A DNA stretch of 64,000 bases from Zasmidium citrigriseum (Eukaryota > Ascomycota > Dothideomycetes > Mycosphaerellales > Mycosphaerellaceae): positions 496,001-560,000 of the forward strand of contig NHNW01000002.1 of NCBI GenBank assembly GCA_002786025.1. The letters are read 5' to 3'. A program made the translations under genes and the position numbers. Of the stretch, positions 1-10,647 are shown piece by piece; position 1 is the first letter of the stretch; each line of letters opens with the position of its first letter. Under the pieces are notes generated by a model that was not told the DNA's origin, made no database searches, and saw nothing but the letters and a program-made list of their open reading frames with translations.

Positions 1-3000
1 GGGAGTAGGACTATCCTTCCTTAATCTTAGATAGGAAGAACGCCTCTACGAGAGCGGCCTAGCGGACGGCCGGGCTCTATATAGCGTCTTAGACGATCTA
101 CTATAGTTCGGCCTAGTATAGGTCTCCCTTTTCGTCCTTCTAATCGAGGCGACGATTAACCGCGCTAGCGATATTATTATATAATATACTCTTTAATATC
201 TATAAGCTCCTTTAATAGGTGTTATAGTCGGTATAGCTAAAGATTTCGAACTCTTTATTAACGTTCTTAACCTAGCGTTAGTAGGCCTAGATAGTATAGG
301 TCTCTAATTTGTTAACTCTTCCTTTTTCGAAGAGTCTTTAGAGCTAGCGTTCTATCGAGGTCGTCTCGGAGGTCTTATAGTAGCTACCCGTACGGGAAAT
401 ATCGTCTCTAGTATCTAACTAGGTATATTTACGCTTCTTAAGTTCGAGAATACTATAAAGGGTATTTAGCTTCTTTACGTACGCTTTAAGCTATTTAGCC
501 GTTATAGTACTAGTATCTTAGTTAGATAGTTCTTTAAACTAGCGCTTCTAGGCCTATAGGATAGCGTCTCGTAGCTCCTCTAGGTGTTATATACCGCCGA
601 GAGGTAAAGCGTTAACGCTAGTACTAAACTAGGTATCTCGGGCGTCTTAGTCGCGGCCTAGGGTATCTTCTATAGTACTACTATACTCGCGGCCTTCGTC
701 GATACGTTCCTCTACTATCGCGGGGGCGTAACGTAGCCTAGCTAGTCGTAGACGTCGTCGTTAGGCGTAGAGGAAGTAGTCTAGGGAGGAGGTATCGTTC
801 TCTAGCGGTTTAGAGAGAGTTCGCCTACTACGTTACTATAACGAATCGGCGTCGTTCCGTAGCTAGTTCGAGAGCTCTTTATAAGTACGAGAGTTTAAGT
901 TTCTCTAAACTATATATATACGTAGGTCTTTAAACTACGTTTAGGGAGCGATATAGTAACTAGCTCGGCTATCGAGATAGTTCTAGGGGTTCTACTATAG
1001 TATACCGTACTCGCTACGGCTACTCCCCTTAGTAGGGTTATAAGATAATATATTATAAGGGCGTAGAAGTAGGAAATAGCGATACGAGCAAGTAGTACGA
1101 ATATCCGATTAAGTATTATCTAAGGAGCGAAAGAGGAGAAGTAGAAACCTCCTAAAAAGTAGTATAGGCGCTAAGCCTCTAGTTAGATACTAGTACGGCC
1201 TCGGAGTACTAGCGGAGAGGCTATAGATCGCTACCTTAGGCTCTCTTAGCTTAGATATCCTTATATAAATCTTCTACTAATACCTCCGAAGAAGCCGGCT
1301 ATAGCGCTATTAGAGGTAGTATTATTAACGAGGAGGTTATTAACGAGGAGGTTACTACCGCCGTAGATAACTACGACGGCTTCTTAAAGGGTATAGGCTT
1401 TACCGGTTTATTAATAAAGCGATTATACTCTACGGGCGTTAACTCTATAGTAGGCTAGCCGCTATTAATCTAGTTATTTACTATAAGGTTAGATATAGTG
1501 TAGACGGCGTCGCTTATCTACCTCTATAGCTAGGTTATAGCGGTAGTCTTCTTAATAGCCTTAAGGTACTTACTATCTTTAAAGCGATACTACGTTTCCT
1601 TCTACTCTTCGATAACGGCTTATTAATAATAGATAAGGTTACGCTACTCTAGATCTAATAACGAAGAAGTAGCTCTAGAGTGCCCTAACTTAAGCTAGTC
1701 TAGTACTAGTTTCCTCGAGTGCTACGTAGGGTAAATCTAAGTACTATTAAGACTACTAAATCGCTCTATATAGAGCTCTACGTGTCTATTAGTAATAATA
1801 ATACTATAGAAGAGGTGGAAGCGCTAAGCGTAGCGGTAAGGAAGGTAATATTAGTACTAGAAGAGGTATATATACTAGGCTAGTAGCTCTAGATTCTAAG
1901 ATCTATAGAAGTAAGGCTATAGCGGCGTAAGAGTCTCTTCTTCCTCGATAGTAGTAGTCTTCTTATCTCTTATTACCTACTACCCTACTAAATCGAGCTT
2001 ATTAAATACTAGATAGTTAATAGAAGTCTAATATCGAGTGCCCTTAAAGGTATACTTATCGGCGTTCTAAGTCGCTTTAAGATAGAGGTTCTAATCTATA
2101 GCGAGTATTATCTAGGCTATACCTAGTAATAAGAAGCGGACAAGTTCCCTCTTAGATTCGTATTACTTATATCCGTTATATATACCTTCTAGCGGAGAAG
2201 TAGTTCGATTCTAAATAAGTATAGGAATCTATACGCTATCTATTAGCTACTATAGCTAGAGCGAGAGTAAGCTTATTAACAGTAATATTACTAACCTATA
2301 AACGAGCCTAATTTGCCTACCTACTACTATCTTCTACTAGCTAGTTTTACTCTAGATACTCGGCCTTCTTGTCTTAGCTACGCTTCTTTAAACCTTCTAC
2401 TACTTTTGTAAGTAAAGCTATATACTTATCCTTAGTTTTAGCGTAGAAGGTAGCGTTATTAAGGTACCTAAGAGTCTATAGAAACTTGTCCGTAGGGAAG
2501 TGCTTTCTAAAAACCTCTAGAACGTATCTTTAATATAGAAACTACTAGATACTAAGATCTTTAAAGGCACGCCTTATAGCTAGTTACTCGCTCGAAGAAT
2601 CGTCCGTAATACTATAGATTAGCTTCTATAAAGGAGCCTATTACTGTAACTTCGCTAGGGCGGCGTAGATTAAAGGTGCTTTCTAAGACTCTAAAAGGAA
2701 GTGCCTAGTAGGTATCTAGGTACTAAATCCGTCTCGTACTATAATTATAAAGAGATTCTAGTATAGCTCTCTAGTCTTATAAGTAGTATCTATAAGGAAG
2801 AACTATCGTTATTATTAGTAGTACCTATTATTAACTTAGAGGGTAAGGTTAACGTAAGGATATCGCGTAGTTACGTAGGTACTTATATTTCCTACTCCTC
2901 TACTTTAAAGTAGTTTTAATTACTAGTTACTCGTATATACTACCCCCCTCTAGACCTTCTAATCTACGATAATACCTACTAGCGCCGCTAGTACGCCCTT

Positions 3001-3840
3001 ATCGCTATTAGCGAAATACTATAGTAAAGACAATACCTAAGAATTAGTATCGCTAACCTCCTTAGGTACCGCCCTATTCTTATTATAGGCTCGATTATAG
3101 GCCGCCTTATTATAGCTTCGTACTCGCTAATAGTTAAGCTACTAGACTCTAGTATTAAACAACTTATAGTAGTACTAGTTCTTCTTAGACTATAGCTCGA
3201 TAAGCACCTTCTTAGGATAAGGGTTATTATCTAATAGACTACTTACGAGCTCTCTTATACTAGAGGTTAGGTACTAGCGGTCTATAAAGGGTAGGTTATA
3301 AGTATAAGGCGTCTAGTTACTCGATCTTTTAACTCTAATAGTATAGGTAGGCCTAGTATCTTCTATAGAGCGATAGCTTCTTATAACGGCGATAGACGAG
3401 GAGTAGGTATAATTATTAAAGTATCTTAATCGCTAACTACTACTACTAGTATCTAAATTACGCTCTCGATATCTAGAGTCCCTTCGATAGCGGTATATTA
3501 TAGACTAGCGCTCTTTAAAGGCTCTCGTCCTCTTACTAGGCTTCTATAGATAGTTAGCTAACTATCTATAGGCTTAGATTATAGTTATAAACCGTTAACT
3601 CGTACTTATTATTATACTAAATCTAGTACCTTATAAACTTAGCTTTACTATCGAACTTAATAGTATATACTATATTATAAAGGGCCTAACGCTTCACGCC
3701 GAGATTATAAGGAATAGTATAAGCTATAGTAATAGACAATATAAGAGCCGTGAATTAATAGGTAGTTAGTAGACAAAGAGGTAGATAAAGGAAGTAGCGA
3801 TAGCGAGGTAGTAGAAAGCCTATATATCGAGTTTTCACAC
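1..3840. repeat. RIP-mutated repeat block (transposon remnants)
   Basis: CA and TG dinucleotides are almost absent while TA and CG are common; for example 61-120 and 421-480 contain no CA or TG at all. This is the classic trace of repeat-induced point mutation (C-to-T in CpA on both strands), known from ascomycete repeats. No ORF survives. Open frames are interrupted only by TAG and TAA, as expected from mutated Gln and Trp codons; one such frame runs on the minus strand over about 1-500. CA/TG content recovers between about 3730 and 3840. The left end lies outside the window, and I found no terminal repeat or target-site duplication by eye. At least one component is a Mutator-like element (see 2345-2905); the rest is unclassified. 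Confidence 0.85.
2345..2905 (-). pseudogene. MULE (Mutator-like) transposase remnant, RIP-inactivated
   Basis: Reading the minus strand in one frame gives a transposase-like protein broken by many TAG/TAA codons. Recognisable pieces are DTTYKT at about 2770-2790, resembling the first catalytic Asp region of MULE transposases. An HFLLES-KAPL segment follows near 2700. ITDDSS-E lies at about 2590-2620, like the ITDDS region before the Cys/His-containing core of fungal MULEs, and is followed by a basic helical stretch. The stops sit where Gln or Trp would be expected, consistent with RIP. It is a relict and cannot encode a functional enzyme. The ends are approximate, and a frameshift elsewhere in the block is likely. 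Confidence 0.6.
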
Positions 3841-6800
3841 CCTAGTACAGAAGTAGGAACAAGGCCCATAATAAGGTGGGTTTTCCGATAATAATCCCGA
3901 GCTCGTAATGAGTGGGTAATGGCTCCACTGACCCCTGCGACAGTTTGACAATTACAACAACCTCATGGATTGTTGCAGGCGTGGGCGGTCCACTGCTCGG
4001 CAGCGGCTAATAGTAGCGGACGGGTGAATGATGAAGCTGGGCGTCAGGCATCAAAAGGACCGTCTACGGCTTGTTCCGGGACTGCCAAGCAAGGGCGCCA
4101 TCGTCATGGAGGGGTCCGTTATATGGAGTTGGTGAAGCAAGCAGGATGGAGCATCGATGTTGAGGACATCATCATCGTAGCGCGCAAAGGTGAACGCCAC
4201 CTCCGCGCGTGCGAGGAAGCCGGAGCATGGTTGTCCACTCAGACGGCTCGTTATGCGAAGCAATATAATAGCGTTTCAAGCGACCGAATGAAGCAGCGTC
4301 TTGAGACGGAGGGAGTGTGGCTGCTCGCGCATACCGAAGGACAGCACGCTGCAGCTGCAGACCAAGAGCAGGCTTTGGCCAGTAGAGTTTGCTGAACAGG
4401 ACGCCGCCTCTATTTCGGTGCTGGGCTCTCCGGATGATCGGCATGATGATCGAGGTGCGGCGCTGTGAGTGGTGGTGGACGAAGAGTTCCTACAGACGCT
4501 GCCCTCGTCGACGTTCGGTGCCGAACAGAGAGCAGCACTAGCTCGAAGAGGGAGGAGGGCAGGCAGGGAAGCAGCACACGGCGGCGCTGACTCGGGGCGG
4601 GCAGTGGGCACCTCAGGCCTACAACGATGATGGAGGAGTTGCTGTTGCTGAGTGAGAACAGCTTGCGCTGGCTGCGAAGAGGAATGGACTCCGGTGGCGG
4701 TGATCATTAAGGCTGCGCGCAGCCAAGCGGTGGATTGCTTGTTGTGGCAGGAGAGTTGGGCCCGTGACCGAAGGGTCGGTAGATCCACGTGGTGACAGCA
4801 GGCTGCATCCCTGTGCGCGCGAACTCAGACGCCCGCCGCCGCCATTGCACCCTTCCATGCGGCAGGCGTGCTGCACGAGAAGGATGGGCTCCTTGGGGCT
4901 ACACAGTCATCTCCGCCTGCGCCCAGGACACTGCGAGTCATTTCCGCGTGGCAGACCAGGCGCTCCTTTCTGGACGATGGCGAAAATGCCAACAGCAACA
5001 CGTGGAGCCATTCGGGACCGGCGCGGCTAAAATAGCAGCAGGAGCACACGGCGAGCGGTGGCCGTGGGGTTGGACTGGGTGAATGAGAGAGCTGGATGAA
5101 TGGATGGATGAATACAGAACTACGCCTCTCGGCGTGGAACAAGTGGCAGTCGCTCTCGCAGACGGCAGTGTGCGGTTGCCGTTTGCACCACGGGCAGCAA
5201 GCTCTGCCCGACAGACGCCTCGGATGGGGCAGACTTTCGCCAAACGCGACTCTAAAAAGTTTATACGCACCTCAGCCAGACAGCAGCAGCGCGCCGCACG
5301 CAATGCCGCAACAGAATCAAGGCCGCCGTCGATCGCCGCCCGCGACGCAACCAAACGCCTTGGCAGCACATGGCCACACGTCGCTAGCGCCGCCGCGCCC
5401 CTGCCCGCCCTGCCGTTGGACAAGTTTTACGCACGGCCGGCAGATCGAAACGTGCCAGCGGCCCTGAATCTGCACCTTCTCTTCACCTCCGCCGCGCTAC
5501 ACAGTCTCGCTAACCAGCAGCTGGCAGGATCGTCAACATTCCCAAGTGCCGACCGCGACGATGCTTTCCTCGTTCCTCGCTCCTCGTCAACACGCTCCTC
5601 GTCCAACACCGCCTCTTGCGCTCGCCCAGGGGAGAGACAGGAGTGCAGCCACGCCGCCCCATGCAATGCTCATCATACCAGCACTGGAATCTGTCTAGCC
5701 ACCGCCGCTCCACAGCACAGACTCCTCCATTGCCTGCTCTCATCGCGATGCTAACCTGCTTGGTGCGATCTGTCCAAGGATACGCCCCCACTGCCCTGCT
5801 GAGGCTGGTGGCCACCCTGCAGTACTGTCAATCTCCTCCTCGCTCTCTGCCACGACCGCGCGATGCATGGCGCTGTTAGCCCTCATCACCATGTGCCTCG
5901 CTGAGGATGCGGTGCCAGCCTGCTCGCCTGCCATCTGCATTGATGAGACTGCCAAAGGATCGCAGGGTTTGGACGACACATGCTAAAACTAGAGTTGCCC
6001 GAGCGAGCGAGGGTACAGCATATCCAGCGGCCAGCCTGAGCGTACTTTCATGACTTCCCAATTTGGGCACATCTCCGAGCCTAGGGTGTCGCAGAGCCAC
6101 CAGAGAAGCCGCCGACTTTTTCCAAGGCCTTTTCGGCAATCTTTACGTTCACCACGCTCTGACCGGGTTCAAGGCCCCGCTTCAAGGGAACCATTGTCTT
6201 CCGACTTCACCCCGACAACGCTTTCCTGGTACATCTCACGACAGAATCTTCGCCAGCTTTAGATCTTCGCCGCGTCACAGCAGCGCCATCTGTGATCCCG
6301 CACCATGTGCTGTGTGCGACCTGGATGCCCCTTCTATCACATGTCTTGCCGCCCATAGCGTCTCCATACACGCCCGCGCATCCAGCTTGCACACACCTCT
6401 CTCAGGCCACCATTAGGCCCACACGACCCGGGACTCTTTCCACATTGCGAAGAATCTGCGATAAACCTGTGGAAATTCCCGACACCCGAGTCTCGACGAT
6501 GGGGCGGCCTGGGACGTCCGTTGCGTCGCACACCCACAACGCTCTCTTCCAATACCAAGCGTACCCACCACAACAACCCGAAGATGTGAACCGTCTTGCA
6601 GCGACTCTCGGCTCGGCTCCAGGCTGTCACTCTACCCACTGTGCCGGTAGTTCCAGCGGCAGCTTGCCAGCTTGGTCAGGCGGTAGTCTGCGCTGTGCCG
6701 CGCTTGAATTCGGGCCTGTCCATGCCGGCGGACAGGCCAACGCTCCTACCTCGAGATTGCCGCCCTTCCGAGACACATCGGAAGAAATTTGCTGTCCAGC

Positions 6801-9232
6801 AGAAAAATTCCGAGCCTGTGCGAGGTGAAGATATCATCACAGGCCTGACTTGCATCGCGCGCTTCTCCGCCGGATCGGGACCCCATGAACGCTCATGCAT
6901 AAGCCCCCTGCCTGTCTCGCGCCTTGGAATCCTGGAGTTGTGATGCTCCAAAAGCGGCGAGCAGGCATGGCACGCCTCCAGATCAAGTAGGTCAGCCTCA
7001 CTACACGGCAAGCGCGGCAAGTTGGCTCTCTCTTGGCCGCGCGAAGTCGTGCTCCTGAGGTCTCATTTATCTTCCTATCGAACCACCCTGGCCGTGCCAA
7101 CAGGCTGCAACCCTACGATCTTCGTCAGCATCCTCGACCGCCCCGTACAGCTCGTGCCAAGCCAGTAGTCCAATCAGCTCGATACTGCCCATGTGGCCTC
7201 TCATTTCGGGCCTCTTGCAACTATCGGTATTGCGCGATGGGTCTGCACTGGAGAACACACCGGTCAGCGGAATTGCATCTGCGAACGGGGCGGCCGAGCA
7301 CTCTCGAGCACTTACGCCTCGTACCCACTGACTATTGAACACGATAGATGACTGCGAAGTTCGCCCACCCGGCCGAAAGAAGACCTCGAAAGCCGTTCGG
7401 CCCTCTTCACCCCGAGGTCTAGATCGATCACCGGTCGCCATCACACAATCAATCCACCTCTTGGAAGGTGGCCTGTACGCCTGAATACGTACTCCCACAC
7501 AAGGCCAACGTTCCTTCCGGCCGAAACCCTACACACGCTATGAACACTATGAACGTGCGATACGGCCGGTCGTCAGGTCGAGAGGGCGATCAAATGTCCA
7601 CGAGTAGAAGTGGCGACTCATGGTGATCGAGTCGACTGCATTCGAAAAGAGCATGGACTTCTGAACAAATTGCGGAGAGACTTTCGCCGTGAAGATCGAA
7701 GCACCAAAGCTGCCGTTTGCTAGTCCTAAGCGGTACCGTAAGTGAGAGCTCCAGAGATGTCGACATCCAGCAACGGCTGTCGTCTATTTTGACTTTCTGC
7801 TATCAGGTCCGGGTGATGCGTTTGCCGTAACAAGCGCCAAATCATCAGAACTGTGTTCGATGTAGCCGGACAACGGGTCTAGCAATTGGCAACGGTTCTA
7901 GCGAGCGTCGCTGTCGATAAAAGCAATGTAAGAGCATTCCAAATCACAGCATCGTCAACGTCGATGACTCGCTGTCTATTTGAAGTGAGACATCTTCCCA
8001 CTTTCCTGCCTATTTTCCAGCTATTGCAGAAGATGCACGCGGCAAGAAGAGTGAAGTTGTATATTAAAGTTAGGAGAGGCACTTCGCGTATCGCCGGCCG
8101 TTGATGGAGGCGTTTGTGGTGGTGGACGATAGAGTTTGAGTTCCGCCGCCACGGCACTTTTTGCTTTCGTCTTTCCTTTGAAGCTTGCTGTGACTTCAGG
8201 CAAAATGTTGCGACGGGTTTTAAGTGGAGGGGTCGAGGTGATTGTTGGCGAGAGTGGTCTCGGATGGCGGCCGAGATTTGTCGGGTTTGCGACGACCTCA
8301 TCGGGACGGATGGTCTGCTTTGGTGGAACAAGTTGTCATGTGAGGAATCATACTGGACGGTCGAATGCTAAGTGAAGGTTATAGTGAGCTCGACTCTTGT
8401 GACCTAGCTTCGTCTGGACGATCAGCACTGCCCTATTGAAGGCAGTCTCTCTTTAGACGACTCGTATTGCCTCGTACAATAGGTTTGTGTCGAACTCGAC
8501 TTGTAGACTCAACACCATATCGTTGTGGTTGGCACTTGATACTACCTTCATCAGGCCATGCATCAACTCGGCATTGGTTCCATTGTCGGCGCAGTGGCCT
8601 TGTTGATCGCTAGGAGAAGTGTAGTGTTCGGCTTGCGGATGGTCATCTTTTCAGCGACAGTATGTACATCATGATCTTTCAGGAAGGTCCAAGATCGCAG
8701 CGACACTTCATGTGAAGCCCAAAGCATCGTGTGAGTGCACTGGTAGCTTGCTAGGCGGTTGAAATGTCCTTTCGAGGCCTGAAGGATCCCGAGTTGACGC
8801 GAAAGAGCCCCAAAACCTTGAGACCGATAGACATCGTGATATTCAGATGATGACTCTTTCCAATGGGTGACTGATGTTGCTTGTTCAAGACTCATGCGCT
8901 CTTTGGGAGAGGCACATGGAGAAGACAGTGTTTGGAGGTAGCGAGTCCTCCGAACTCAGTGCCGTCTGAAGCTGAGGGCTGAACGCGACCTTATGAGTCA
9001 CGAAGGCCATGCTGTGAGATTCCGGATCTGAGGATGATGCTGTCGCAAGGAGGCAAGTGAATGTTGTGGAAGGAGCGTCACATGCTGACGGAGCCGCCAC
9101 TTCCCTCTGACTGGCTCTTGAAAGTCCGTGCGCGCTTAGCCAAGACTTGCAAGGGCCGGGCCGTGGGGTCTGAATTTCCGTTAAGACACCACTTCTCGCC
9201 CACCATCACTGCATCCAACACCACATCACAAC
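3841..9232. other. Long gene-free interval
   Basis: This stretch has normal CA/TG content, unlike the RIP block to its left. It shows many short overlapping open frames on both strands, none with a recognisable domain or a convincing start and splice pattern. The longest, 223 codons at 5083-5754 (+), is rich in Ala, Ser and Arg and looks compositional. Pyrimidine-rich plus-strand tracts occur around 5300-6500. The last few hundred bases before 9233 probably hold the eIF3g promoter and leader. I see no tRNA, repeat array or transposon here. Confidence 0.5.
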
Positions 9233-10152
9233 ATGGCCGCCGTACAGAACCCCAGTCGCACCGACTGGGCCGAGGACGAGGAGACCGATCTCGCCGCCGC
9301 TCTCCCCGCCCCACAAATCACCAAAAACAAAGATGGCACCGAGACCGTCGTGACCATTTTCTACAACGAGGAGGGCAAGAAGGTCAAGCGCACTCAGCGG
9401 ATTCGCCGTTCCGTCGTTAAGAAGGTCGAGAACCCGCGCGTCGCTGAGCGCCGACAATGGGCCAAGATGGGCCCCGAGGCCGGCAAGCCCCCAGGCCCTC
9501 GACCGGATACCACGACTCTGGGTGAGAACATCATGTTCCGGCCGCAGGTCGGCTACAAGTCTGGCGCACAGCAAGAGGCGAACCCGACGGAGGACAAGAA
9601 GGCGGAGGCTTTGAAGAAGATGCAGATCAAGTGTCGTATTTGCAGCGGAGACCATTTCACAACCAAGTGTCCGTTCAAGGATACCATGGCGCCCGAGGGC
9701 GATGCGGCGCCTGTGGATATGGATGCTGTGGCGGGCGATGGTGGTGCTGGTGGTGGTGGCCCTGGAGGAAGCTATGTGCCGCCACATCTGCGAAAGGGTG
9801 GTGCGGGCACTGGTGAGCGGATGGGTGGCAAGTATGAGCGGGATGATCTCGCCACGCTGCGTGTTACAAACGTGAGTCACAAACTACATTTTCAAGGGAG
9901 TATGACATATGCTGATGGTTGTACCAGGTCTCCGAGAACGCCGACGAAGGCGAGATGCGCGACATCTTCGAGCGCTTCGGACGTGTCACTCGTGTCTTCC
10001 TGGCCAAGGACCGCGAGACGGGCAGAGCAAAGGGTTTCGCTTTCGTGTCATATGCTGATCGCAGCGATGCGGCGCGGGCGTGCGAGAAGATGGACGGCTT
10101 TGGTTACCAGCACTTGATTCTGCGTGTTGAGTTCGCGAAGAAGAGCACTTAA
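9233..10152 (+). CDS. TIF35: Eukaryotic translation initiation factor 3 subunit G (eIF3g/Tif35)
   Basis: Subunit of cytoplasmic eIF3, which works in mRNA recruitment and scanning on the 40S subunit. Two exons, 9233-9871 and 9928-10152, flank a 56-bp intron (GTGAGT...CAG), giving 287 aa, close to yeast Tif35 (274). The N-terminal eIF3g domain opens with [12 protein letters not shown] and includes [19 protein letters not shown] zinc knuckle C-x2-C-x4-H-x4-C starts at about residue 134. After a Gly-rich linker and the VPPHLRKG motif, the C-terminal RRM spans about 209-287 with RNP2-like LRVTNV and RNP1 KGFAFVSY; the intron falls inside RNP2. The start codon has a good context (acaacATGGcc). The identification is firm. 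Confidence 0.95.
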
Positions 10153-10647
10153 GAGGGTGTGGCATGCATGATGAGAACGGACACGGCCGCTGGTTTCAAA
10201 AGTGGCATATGGCGTTATTGAATTGCAGTAGACAGGGGCTGCTTCGGTGCCTTGGTCGGAGGCATTTTCGAGGAGAGCAGCATGACGGCTACCAATAAGC
10301 AGCATTGCAATGAAGTACGAATTCCAAAGATCACCCATTCTCAGTATCTCAGAGTGGAAGACGCTTGTACATCTCCTGTCTCAGTGCCCCGGGCAGCGTC
10401 TGTTGGAGGGAGAATGAGTGCTCAAAGTGTGTAACAAAAAGAGATTCTAACAACAGTTAGTCTCGATCCGACGCAGTATTTCGATAAGAGCAAGGTAGTG
10501 GAAAGGGACGGTCGAACTCTTACCTCAAGTCAACCATGGGCTTTGAAATCCGCTTACCTGCGTACTGTCTACCGCATCTGAGGGAGTTCCAGACTCTGCG
10601 ATTCTCTACAACGCAAGACCTCAGGCGATATGCGTTACCACTTGCTG
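10153..10647. other. Convergent intergenic region, eIF3g / DUF6604 gene
   Basis: This holds the 3' ends of two genes transcribed toward each other. No ORF, repeat or RNA gene is apparent; it presumably contains both 3' UTRs and poly(A) signals. Confidence 0.4.

Noticed and set aside
1..540. Minus-strand broken frame as a named retrotransposon protein
   Set aside because: The frame is interrupted only by TAG/TAA and looks formerly coding, but I could not match it to a specific element family.
5083..5754. 223-codon plus-strand frame in the gene-free interval
   Set aside because: Ala/Ser/Arg-biased composition, overlapped by other frames of similar quality on both strands, and no recognisable motif.
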